Assembly (NCBI RefSeq): GCF_020873875.1
Contig: NZ_JAHWGU010000020.1
Coordinates: 62,001-126,000, forward strand
Direction: 5' to 3'
Length of the DNA: 64,000 bases
Origin: Actinoplanes sp. DH11
Lineage (GTDB): Bacteria; Actinomycetota; Actinomycetes; Mycobacteriales; Micromonosporaceae
Each line of letters opens with the position of its first letter. The stretch's first letter is position 1. This document shows positions 28,605 through 36,050 of the stretch, one piece after another. The notes under the pieces are model-generated. The model was not told the origin of the DNA, did not search any database, and saw only the letters and a list, made by a program, of their open reading frames with translations. The position numbers and the translations under genes were made by a program.

Positions 28605-29834
28605 TCAGGGGGCGCCCAGCCAGGTCCGGATCTCGGCGGTCTCGTCGTCGGTGAGGGCTATGGCGGCTGCCTCGGCGCGGTTCAGCACGTTGTCGGCGAA
28701 GGCGGTGGCGATCTCCTCGGCCTGCGGTGGCGGCTGGCGGTAGAGCGGGGCGCCGCCGAACGCGGTGCCGCGCGTGACGAAGGCGATCGAGGCACGGCTG
28801 ACGTCGACGCCCTTCTCGGCCAGGCGGTCGCGGGCCCAGCGGGTCGCCTCGGTGAGGTTGAAGTGGTGCTCCGCGGCGTACTCGGCGAGCGCCTGATAGA
28901 CCGCCGGCCACATCTCCCGCGACAGGCGGGGCAGGCTGAGCAGGGCGTTCAGGCGGCCGACCGACTCGGGTGCGGGGCCGGAACCGCCGGCCGACTCGGG
29001 TGTGTCGTGACGGCTCTCGTCCCACACGAAGTGGTTGGAGAACTTCGCGTGCGCCAGGCCAAGGCTTTCCAGGCCCCGGACGAAGCCGCCGAAACCGAAC
29101 CAGTTCGTGTCGTCCACGCTGGGGCCGAGCTGGCGGCGCAGGTCGTGGGCGAGCGAGGCCAGGTTGAGCGGCGCGGTCGCGGCATCGTAACGCCAGCGCA
29201 CCAGGTCCCGGAACTGCTCGTAGGAGACCGGGGCCTCGGTGGCCGTGATCGAACCCTCCGGCGGCTCCTCGTCGGTCTCCACCGGCTCGCCCTGGACCAG
29301 TTCCAGCAGTTCCTGGCTGGTGATCAGGCGGTCGGCGACGGCGACGAAGGCCTCGGCGGCGTCCGAGGGCGAGACGATCGTGGTACGCCGGTCGGCGCGC
29401 CGCAGCCGGACCAGGAGCGGCGTCATGTCCGAGTCACCTGATGCGATCACGAACTCCTCGTAGACGACCGGGTCGGCGAGGGCGTCGACCGCGTCCACCA
29501 CCATCCGGATGTCGGCGGCGTTCTTGGTGTGGGTGAGCCGCGGGCAGTCGATCACCTCGAAGCCGGCGTTCACGAAGAACGGCCGGAACTGCGAGTAGTA
29601 GAGGCGCTGCTGACCTGCCGTGGTGTCCGGGTTGGGCACCCAGCCGCCCGGGTTCATGTAGCAGCGCACCACGAGCCAGCGGCGTGGGCCGTCGACGGTC
29701 AGCGAAGCGGTCAGCCGGGCCAGCCAGGCGGCCGGTTCCTTGGCGAACCGGATGGCCACGTCGGGGTCCTGCTTGATCAGGCCGCTGAACACATTGTCGA
29801 AGTCCAGGTACAAAGCGGCACGTACACGGGCCAT
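28605..29834 (-). CDS. NYN-domain (PIN-like) nuclease
   Basis: A 409-residue protein with an N-terminal NYN domain of the LabA/DUF88 type. Acidic active-site residues are visible: D11 and D13-N14 (LYLDFDNV), D108 (KNAADIRMVV) and D134/D136 (ASGDSDMTPL). The remainder (about 190-409) contains two helical segments that may be OST-HTH/LOTUS-like RNA-binding modules; that part is uncertain. An RNase role is inferred from the family. The ATG at 29834 has TAGGTT 7 nt upstream and no Shine-Dalgarno, so the mRNA is probably leaderless. Confidence 0.85.
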   Translation of the reverse strand: MARVRAALYLDFDNVFSGLIKQDPDVAIRFAKEPAAWLARLTASLTVDGPRRWLVVRCYMNPGGWVPNPDTTAGQQRLYYSQFRPFFVNAGFEVIDCPRLTHTKNAADIRMVVDAVDALADPVVYEEFVIASGDSDMTPLLVRLRRADRRTTIVSPSDAAEAFVAVADRLITSQELLELVQGEPVETDEEPPEGSITATEAPVSYEQFRDLVRWRYDAATAPLNLASLAHDLRRQLGPSVDDTNWFGFGGFVRGLESLGLAHAKFSNHFVWDESRHDTPESAGGSGPAPESVGRLNALLSLPRLSREMWPAVYQALAEYAAEHHFNLTEATRWARDRLAEKGVDVSRASIAFVTRGTAFGGAPLYRQPPPQAEEIATAFADNVLNRAEAAAIALTDDETAEIRTWLGAP

Positions 29835-29841
29835 GACCGTG

Positions 29842-29847
29842 AACCTA
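29842..29847 (-). promoter_or_regulatory. -10 box for leaderless NYN mRNA
   Basis: TAGGTT (minus strand), 7 nt before the ATG at 29834. Confidence 0.5.
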
Positions 29848-29885
29848 CCGTGCCGGGCCGGCTTGTGTGCCGGGCCCGGCAGGTA

Positions 29886-29966
29886 GCCGCCGATTCAGCG
29901 ACGCTTCCGCACGCCGCCGATTCAGCGACGGGTCCGCACGCCGCCGATTCAGCGACGGGCTCGCAT
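29886..29966. repeat. 27-bp direct repeats, three copies
   Basis: GCCGCCGATTCAGCGACG begins at 29886, 29913 and 29940, a 27-bp period. The third copy contains the stop codon and last codons of the minus-strand GlsB-type gene, so the array extends from the gene end into its 3' flank. Confidence 0.85.
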
Positions 29967-30212
29967 GCCGGCGACCAGCGCGACGCCGGCCGCCGCCAGG
30001 CCGACCTGGAGGGCCAGCTCGATCCAGTCGACGCCAGGGGTGTCGTCCACACCGATGGCGGCGGCGAGGAACGTGCCGAGCAGCGCGGCGACCACGCCGA
30101 TCGCCAGGGTGAGCCAGATCGGGATGTTCTGCTTGCCGGGGACGACCAGCCGGCCGAGGGCGCCGACGATGAGACCGATGATGATCGCGGTGAAGAAGCC
30201 GGTTACTTCCAC
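29949..30212 (-). CDS. GlsB/YeaQ/YmgE-family stress membrane protein
   Basis: An 87-residue protein with three hydrophobic segments and the family signature IIIGLIVGALGRLVVPGKQ near the N-terminus, as in transglycosylase-associated proteins. These small membrane proteins are linked to stress responses in other bacteria; their biochemical role is unknown. GTG start at 30212 after GAGGAGA. Its stop codon lies in a 27-bp repeat unit. Confidence 0.88.
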   Translation of the reverse strand: MEVTGFFTAIIIGLIVGALGRLVVPGKQNIPIWLTLAIGVVAALLGTFLAAAIGVDDTPGVDWIELALQVGLAAAGVALVAGMRARR

Positions 30213-30406
30213 TGCATCTCCTCGGAGAGAGGGTGGGTACGCCCCGGGTGTTCCCGGCGCCGCACCGTCCCTAAACCGGTTCAGTACGGCATTGCGAGCG
30301 CTCCTTCAGCATGGCCCTGCCGCGCCACCGCCGAAATCGCACACCGCGGGTGATATCGGGTCAGCCCCGCGTCGTTGACGGATCTGACACAGATCGGAGG
30401 CGGCCG

Positions 30407-30961
30407 TTGCGACTGGCCGAGGTTCTCGACGTCATCGAGTGGTTGCTGGCCGCCGCCGGCCACCCCGAGATCGGCGCGATCGGGCGGTACGGCACGGATC
30501 CGGTCGCCGGCGGGCCGTCGCCGGCGGGGGTACGGGTGCGGTACGCGAGCGGCGCCGAGGCGTACCTCTGGGGCGCGGTCTGGCCGAGGGAGTACGAGCT
30601 GCCCACACCGGCGGAGCTGCCGTGGCCGGCGCGCGCCGACCGGATCGCCGTGTTCACCTGCCGGCTCCTGGACGCGGCGCGGCCGGCGGAGTTCCGTGGC
30701 TGGCAGTTGGTGGCACTGGACGGGCTCGGGCCGGCGGACGCGCGCTCCAAGGCGCCCCGGGGCATCCGCGTGGTCGCCGCCGACGGAACGTCTTTGCTGC
30801 TCAGGGCCACCGCGAGCGGGGCGCCGATGCCGGAACCGGCGGCGGACCCGTACCCCGGCTATGTGATCCCGGAGACGCTCAGCGTGCGCCTCCTGTCCCG
30901 GAAAGCCGGCGCTCAGCCGCCGGACATGGAGGCGCCCGTGCCGTCGTTGGTGGCCAGGTAG
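30407..30961 (+). CDS. Hypothetical protein, 184 aa
   Basis: Not recognised. A soluble alpha/beta protein with VLDVIEWLLAAAGHPEIGAI near the N-terminus and a mid-region YELPTPAELPWPARADRIAVF. The TTG start at 30407 follows GGAGG by 6 nt, which I prefer to an ATG 96 nt upstream lacking a ribosome-binding site. It is convergent with the sigma-factor fusion gene and overlaps its 3' end by 49 bp. Confidence 0.6.
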   Translation: MRLAEVLDVIEWLLAAAGHPEIGAIGRYGTDPVAGGPSPAGVRVRYASGAEAYLWGAVWPREYELPTPAELPWPARADRIAVFTCRLLDAARPAEFRGWQLVALDGLGPADARSKAPRGIRVVAADGTSLLLRATASGAPMPEPAADPYPGYVIPETLSVRLLSRKAGAQPPDMEAPVPSLVAR

Positions 30962-33105
30962 GTCGTGCGGGGCAGGCCGCCGGACGCGGTGCGCGGGCCG
31001 CCGGCGCCCGACGCGTCGGTGGACCGGAGGTCCGTTTCCGACCACCCGGACCGCTGCCAGGTGTTGTTGTCGGCCTTTGCACCGGCGGACAGCGACACCT
31101 CGCCCTGCTCGTTGCCGGTGGCGACGTTGCGGCGCAGCACCGCGGGCGCGATCGTCATCGCGAAGCCGAGGCCGGTGTTGCGGAACGCGGTGTTGTTGGT
31201 CAGGTCGATCGCGCCGGTGCTGCCCTCGTCGACGAAGCCGTGGCCGTCGTTGTCCCAGGCCGCGCTGTGCCGCACCCGGTGCGCCCCGGTGCTGGCCGGG
31301 GTGCCGCCGCCGACCGCGAAACCGTTCGCGCCGTTGCCGAAGGACCAGGTGTACTCGACCGTGACCGCCGAGTCGAACGCGCCCAGGTTGACGCCGTCGC
31401 CGCCGTTGCGGAACGCGCGGTTGCCCCGCAGCCGGTTGCCGTCGCCGTCACCGAACTGGACGGCCAGCCCGGAACCGCCGTTGTTGTAGAAGTCGCTGTC
31501 CAGCACCTGGTTGCCGGCGGTTCCGCTGTCGCGCAGCATCAGCCCGGAGCTGGCGCTGCCGTGCACGACCAGTCGCTGGAAGACGGTGCCGGTGCAGGAG
31601 CGGCAGACGTACGCCTGACTGCGCGACCCGGTGATCTCCAGGTCCCGGACCGTCCAGTAGGACGCCTCCTGCGTGATCGACCACTTGTCGGCCGGGATCG
31701 CCGAGGCGTCGATGACCGGTTTCTCGCTGCCGTACCCGCTCAGGGTCACCGGCTGCGCAGCGGTGCCGCTTGTAGTGATCGCTATCGGACTCGTGGGTCG
31801 GTGGATGCCGCCGCGCAGGGCGATCGTCCACCCCGGCCGCGCCACCGAGACCGCCTTCGCGATCGTCGCGTAGGGCCGGTCGATCGAGCCGTCACCGCCG
31901 TCGTCGCCGCCCGGCGCCACATAGACGTCGGCCCTTGTCACGCCGGGCCCGCCGGGCCGGGCCGGTGCGGACGGCGACGCGGTCGTGGCGGGTGCGGCGC
32001 TCGCGGCGCTCGCGGACCGGTCGCTCGTGGCGGACGGGCGGGCCGGGGCGGCCGGCGGGGTGGTGACCGGTGGCGGTGCGACGGCGATCGTGGTCTCCGG
32101 GGTGGCCGGTTGGTGGAGGACCGCGTACGCCAGGCCGCCTGCCGCCACCGTCGCGACCGTCGCCGCCGCCAGCGCCTTGTGCTGCACCAGCGTCGCGAAG
32201 TGCCCGGCCAGGCTCATCGCCGCGGGGGCGCTCCCCGCGGCGCCGCCGTGCACCGCCGCCTGCACCGCGGCGGTGACCGCGACCGGCACCGGCAGCAGCG
32301 CCGCACCGGCCAGCAGGCGTTCCGGCGAGACCAGGCCGGTCAAGTGGTGGTGGCACCGGGGGCAGCCGCGCACGTGCCGGCCCAGGCGCTTGCGCCACAG
32401 CGAGTCGGCGGTGCCGTCCCAGGACCTGATCGTCGCGCCGAGCTCGGGGCAGATCGGCCGCGCGTGCAGCGCCCGGACCACGCCGCGGGCCAGGTCGAGC
32501 TGGGCCTTCATCCGCTGCACCCGGACCGCGGCGTGTTTCGGCTGCACGGCGAGCGCGGCGGCCAGCTCGGCCCGGCTCAGGCCACCGCACGCCTCCTGCC
32601 ACCAGAGCGCGAGCAGCTCCCGGTCACCCTCCTCGAGCCAGCGGCCGGCCTCGGCGAGTTCCCGGCGCTGCTCGGCGACGACGAGTTCGGCGGTGGTCCG
32701 CTCGGCGAAGTCACCGCTCGGATCGGGCACGTCGACCGGTTCCGGGTGGCGTCGGGCCAGGGACACCTTGCGCGAGCGCAGGTGCATCTGGACACGGCGG
32801 TACGCGATCGTGATCAACCATGATCGGAAGCGGTCAGGCTCGCGCAGGGAATGCAGGCTCCTGATGGCCTGGAGCATGGTGTCCTGCACGAGATCGTCGA
32901 CGTCCGGGTGACCGTTCAGCGCACGGCCGACGATGCTGTAGACCAGCGGCAGGTGCCCGGTGATCAACTCGTCGAGGGCGGCGACGCTGCCACCCTGAGC
33001 AGCGCGGACCAGAGCGCTGTCAGGCGCTGCCGCAATCTGACTCTCCGTCACCCGTACGCTCTCTTTGTCTGCCTTGGGAGTGCTCTCAGTCACTCGCTGT
33101 AACAT
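30913..33105 (-). CDS. ECF sigma factor fused to zinc-finger, membrane segments and extracellular beta-helix domain
   Basis: A 730-residue protein with an unusual order of domains. Sigma region 2 is at about 45-110 (HPDVDDLVQDTMLQAIRSLH), region 4 at about 155-205, then an HX3CX2C motif (H244, C248, C251) like that of zinc-binding anti-sigma factors, one or two hydrophobic segments (about 262-285 and 308-328), a Pro/Ala/Ser linker (330-385) and a right-handed beta-helix domain (392-730) that opens with DVYVAPGGDDGGDGS, as in pectate-lyase-9-like proteins. Known ECF groups with C-terminal membrane extensions exist in actinobacteria. I infer that the outer domain senses or degrades a polysaccharide and that the sigma domain is released or exposed as a result. 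The start could be a nearby GTG. Confidence 0.85.
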   Translation of the reverse strand: MLQRVTESTPKADKESVRVTESQIAAAPDSALVRAAQGGSVAALDELITGHLPLVYSIVGRALNGHPDVDDLVQDTMLQAIRSLHSLREPDRFRSWLITIAYRRVQMHLRSRKVSLARRHPEPVDVPDPSGDFAERTTAELVVAEQRRELAEAGRWLEEGDRELLALWWQEACGGLSRAELAAALAVQPKHAAVRVQRMKAQLDLARGVVRALHARPICPELGATIRSWDGTADSLWRKRLGRHVRGCPRCHHHLTGLVSPERLLAGAALLPVPVAVTAAVQAAVHGGAAGSAPAAMSLAGHFATLVQHKALAAATVATVAAGGLAYAVLHQPATPETTIAVAPPPVTTPPAAPARPSATSDRSASAASAAPATTASPSAPARPGGPGVTRADVYVAPGGDDGGDGSIDRPYATIAKAVSVARPGWTIALRGGIHRPTSPIAITTSGTAAQPVTLSGYGSEKPVIDASAIPADKWSITQEASYWTVRDLEITGSRSQAYVCRSCTGTVFQRLVVHGSASSGLMLRDSGTAGNQVLDSDFYNNGGSGLAVQFGDGDGNRLRGNRAFRNGGDGVNLGAFDSAVTVEYTWSFGNGANGFAVGGGTPASTGAHRVRHSAAWDNDGHGFVDEGSTGAIDLTNNTAFRNTGLGFAMTIAPAVLRRNVATGNEQGEVSLSAGAKADNNTWQRSGWSETDLRSTDASGAGGPRTASGGLPRTTYLATNDGTGASMSGG

Positions 33106-33231
33106 CGTGAGATCGAGCCGTATCGTGGCACACGATTTTCTTCGCTGTAAAGCCGGGAAAAGTGTTGTCGCCAGTCCGCTCCGGCATCTACCAGGGCATG
33201 AGCGTTCCCCGAAGTTGTCGGACCCTCGGCA

Positions 33232-33237
33232 TAGGCT
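33232..33237 (+). promoter_or_regulatory. -10 box for leaderless dinB mRNA
   Basis: TAGGCT ends 6 nt before the GTG at 33244. No Shine-Dalgarno is present. I found no actinobacterial LexA box in the 138-bp divergent gap. Confidence 0.5.
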
Positions 33238-33243
33238 GCGATC

Positions 33244-35232
33244 GTGAGGGGCCAGCCGAGCATTCTGCACGTCGACCTCGACGCGATGTTCGCCGCCGTC
33301 GAGCAGCGCGACAAGGTGTCGCTGCGCGGAAAACCCGTGGTCGTGGGCGGGGTGGCCGGTCGTGGCGTGGTGTCCACCGCGTCCTACGAGGCACGGGTCT
33401 ACGGGGTGCGCTCCGCCATGCCGATGGCTCAGGCGCGGCGCCGCTGCCCGCCCGGCACGGCCTACCTGTCGCCACGGTTCGCGGCCTACAAGCGCACCAG
33501 TGAGATCGTGATGGAGCTGCTGGCCGGGGTGTCGCCGCTGGTCGAGCAGGTGAGCATCGACGAGGCCTACCTCGACCTCGCCGCCGCCGGCCACGACCTC
33601 ACCCCGGCCGGGGTCACCGAGCTTGCGCTCCAGCTGAAACGCGACATCGCCGAAGCCACCGGCGGCATCACCGGCTCGGTCGGCGTCGCCTCCTCGAAAC
33701 TGCTCGCCAAGATCGGATCCGAGCTCAACAAACCCGACGGCCTCACGGTGGTGCCGGCCGGCGACGAGCTCACGGTCCTGCACCCCCTGCCGGTGAGCAC
33801 GCTCGGCGGCGTCGGCCCGGCCACCGAGCAGCGACTGCACCGCGCCGGGGTGCGCACGGTCGGCGCGCTCGCCGCGGTCCCCCTCGAAGACCTCGTCGAC
33901 TGGTTCGGCACGGCACACGGCAACGGCCTGTTCCGGCTGGCCCGCGCCGAGGACAACCGCCCCGTCGTCGGCGAGCGCGAAGCCAAGTCGGTGTCCGCCG
34001 AGGAAACCTTCGACGTCGACCTCGCCGACCCGGTCCGCCTCAACCGCGAACTCGACCTGCTCGCCGCCCGCGTCACCGGCCGCCTGCGCGACAGCGGCCT
34101 CACCGGCCGCACCGTCAACATCAAAGTGCGTCACCCCGACTTCACCACCGTCACCCGCGCCATCACCCGCGACCAGCCCACCGACGACGGCCGCCTCGTC
34201 GCCCAGCTGGCCCGCCGGTTGCTGGCCGAGGTCAACACCACGGGCGGGGTGCGCCTGCTGGGGGTGGGCGTGTCGACGCTGGCGGACTTCGCCCAGGACG
34301 ACCTCTTCTCCGGCGTCTGGCCGGTGACCGCGCCGCCTTCCGCGGCACCCGATCTCTGGCCCAACCCGTCGGGGCCGTCCGGGCCGTCTGGGCTGTCCGA
34401 CCCATCCGGGTCGGCCGGGTCGTCTGGGCTGTCCGACCCATCCGGGTCGTCCGGGTCGGTTGCGGCGTCCGGAGCTCTGCTTCCTGCTGAGCCCGGATTG
34501 ATCGGGTCGGTTGTGGTTTCTGGGCCAGGCGCGTCGTCTTCCGGCTTCGGGCAGCCGGCTGATGCTCCCGGGCTCGGGTTGTCGGCCGGGCCCTTCGGGT
34601 CGGGGTTGTCGGTTGGACCTCCCGGATCAGGGGTGTCCGCTGACTCGCCTGGATCAGGGGTGTCCGCTGACTCGCCTGGATCGGGGCTGGCCGGCGCGGA
34701 CGATGCTGACGGGCGAGCCGCGGGAGGGGTGGGTGTGTCCGCGGCTGTCGACATGATCGTCGGATCCTCGGCGGTGGACGGCGGGGCAGTGGTGGCCCCT
34801 GGTGCTGTTTCACCGCCTGACGTCGCAGGTTCGAGTTCGCCGGCGGGAAGCGGTTCGGGCATGCCCGCGGGAAGCGGTTCGGGCATGTCGGCCGAAAATA
34901 GCTCTGGCTCGTCGGCCGGTAGTGGCTCGGACATGTCGGCCGGGACCGGCTCGGGCTCGTCGGCCGGGACCGGCTCAGATTCGGTGGCCGGGGGTTCCGG
35001 TGGTGTTGGGATGACTTCGGGAGTGGGGGATCCGGAGCCTCGGGTGTGGCGGCCGGGGCAGGACGTCCGGCATGACGATCATGGTGCGGGCTGGGTGTGG
35101 GGAAGCGGCTTGGGAAGGGTGACAGTCCGTTTCGAGGGCCCGACCACGCCGCCGGGTCCGGTGCGGACGTTCGCGGCCGACGATCCACACCTGCACCCCG
35201 CCGACCCACCGGATTGGCGCGCACCTGAATAG
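33244..35232 (+). CDS. dinB: DNA polymerase IV (Y family) with repetitive linker and extra C-terminal domain
   Basis: A 662-residue translesion polymerase. Catalytic residues D11, D106 and E107 are intact (HVDLDAMFAAVE; SIDEAYLD) and the palm, fingers, thumb and little-finger regions fill residues 1-345. A clamp-binding-like QDDLF is at 351-355. Residues about 369-596 are a Ser/Gly/Pro/Asp linker built of repeats such as SGSGMPAG and PGSGVSADS, and residues 599-662 are a compact domain (VWRPGQDVRHDDHGAGWVWG) also found at the end of other actinobacterial DinB proteins. Typical relatives are about 400-450 residues, so the linker is expanded. Codon-level repeats show it grew by slippage or unequal crossover. 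Confidence 0.92.
   Translation: MRGQPSILHVDLDAMFAAVEQRDKVSLRGKPVVVGGVAGRGVVSTASYEARVYGVRSAMPMAQARRRCPPGTAYLSPRFAAYKRTSEIVMELLAGVSPLVEQVSIDEAYLDLAAAGHDLTPAGVTELALQLKRDIAEATGGITGSVGVASSKLLAKIGSELNKPDGLTVVPAGDELTVLHPLPVSTLGGVGPATEQRLHRAGVRTVGALAAVPLEDLVDWFGTAHGNGLFRLARAEDNRPVVGEREAKSVSAEETFDVDLADPVRLNRELDLLAARVTGRLRDSGLTGRTVNIKVRHPDFTTVTRAITRDQPTDDGRLVAQLARRLLAEVNTTGGVRLLGVGVSTLADFAQDDLFSGVWPVTAPPSAAPDLWPNPSGPSGPSGLSDPSGSAGSSGLSDPSGSSGSVAASGALLPAEPGLIGSVVVSGPGASSSGFGQPADAPGLGLSAGPFGSGLSVGPPGSGVSADSPGSGVSADSPGSGLAGADDADGRAAGGVGVSAAVDMIVGSSAVDGGAVVAPGAVSPPDVAGSSSPAGSGSGMPAGSGSGMSAENSSGSSAGSGSDMSAGTGSGSSAGTGSDSVAGGSGGVGMTSGVGDPEPRVWRPGQDVRHDDHGAGWVWGSGLGRVTVRFEGPTTPPGPVRTFAADDPHLHPADPPDWRAPE
34360..35000. 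repeat. In-frame minisatellite inside dinB
   Basis: Several families of short tandem units: GGGCTGTCCGACCCATCCGG at 34390-34455, a 27-bp unit (GGTGTCCGCTGACTCGCCTG) near 34630-34685, and an 18-27-bp GGAAGCGGTTCGGGCATG type at 34845-34980. All keep the reading frame. Confidence 0.8.
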
Positions 35233-35446
35233 TGCGTTGACCACGAGCGCTCACCGGGTCCGGGCCCGGCGAACGTGCCGCCACGGACCTTGTTGGTTTG
35301 TCCTGTTCCGCTACTTGTGGCCTGTCAGACGGCCGAACCGGAGCGGTCATTGCTGGCTTGTGCTTCGTTGGCCGCGAGAACCGTTTCCGCACGGCCACAA
35401 GCGCCGGCCAGGCCCGGCCCCGATCGGTCGAGACAAGCATCGTCAG

Positions 35447-35900
35447 CGACCGTGGGTGACAGCCGGGTGGGTGGGCTGTCGTTGGTGGCTGCTGGGAGCG
35501 GTTTTGAACGACCGTGGGTGACAGCCGGGTGGGTGAGCTGTCGCTGGCGGCTGCTGGGAGCGCTTCTGAACGACCGTGGGTGACAGCTGGGGTGGGTGAG
35601 CTGTCGCTGGTGGCTGGTGGCAGCGGTTCTGAACGACCGTGGGTGACAGCCGGTGGGTGGCTGTCGCTGGTGGCTGGTGGGAGTGCTTTTGAACGACCGT
35701 GGGTGACAGCTGGGCTGGGTGGGCTGTCGTTGGTGGTTGCTGGGAGCGGTTCTGAACGACCGTGGGTGACAGCCGGTGGGTGGCTGTCGCTGGTGGCTGG
35801 TGGGAGTGCTTTTGAACGACCGTGGGTGACAGCTGGGGTGGGTGGGCTGTCGTTGGTGGCTGCTTGGAGCGCTTCTTAACGACCGTGGGTGACAGCCGGA
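35447..35900. repeat. 62-bp tandem repeat array B (about 7.3 units)
   Basis: Units start at 35447, 35509, 35571, 35634, 35694, 35757, 35817 and 35880 (60-63 bp). Consensus parts are CGACCGTGGGTGACAGC, then GCTGTCG(T/C)TGGTGG, then GGGAGCG and TTTTGAA. Units 4 and 6 are nearly identical, as are 5 and 7, which suggests duplication of a two-unit block. The core matches array A at 7696-7970, and both arrays end in GTGGGTGACAGCCGGAT. The rest of the 818-bp gap 35233-36050 shows no supported gene. Confidence 0.9.
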
Positions 35901-36050
35901 TCTGGCGTGAGGGTGCTGGAACGGTGACCACTGGTGCTTGGGCGGTGAACGTTCGTGGGCGCCGCGGGACGGGCTGTGCGCTCCGGGCGCTCGCCGTGCG
36001 GCGGGGGCATGCCGCACGGCGAGCCGGACCGGATGAGGAGACTGCCGGGG

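Noticed and set aside
33106..33243. LexA/SOS box before dinB
   Set aside because: No TCGAAC-N4-GTTCGA-like sequence found.
7696..35900. CRISPR arrays at the two 62-bp repeat loci
   Set aside because: Units are contiguous and homogeneous without unique spacers, and no cas genes are present.
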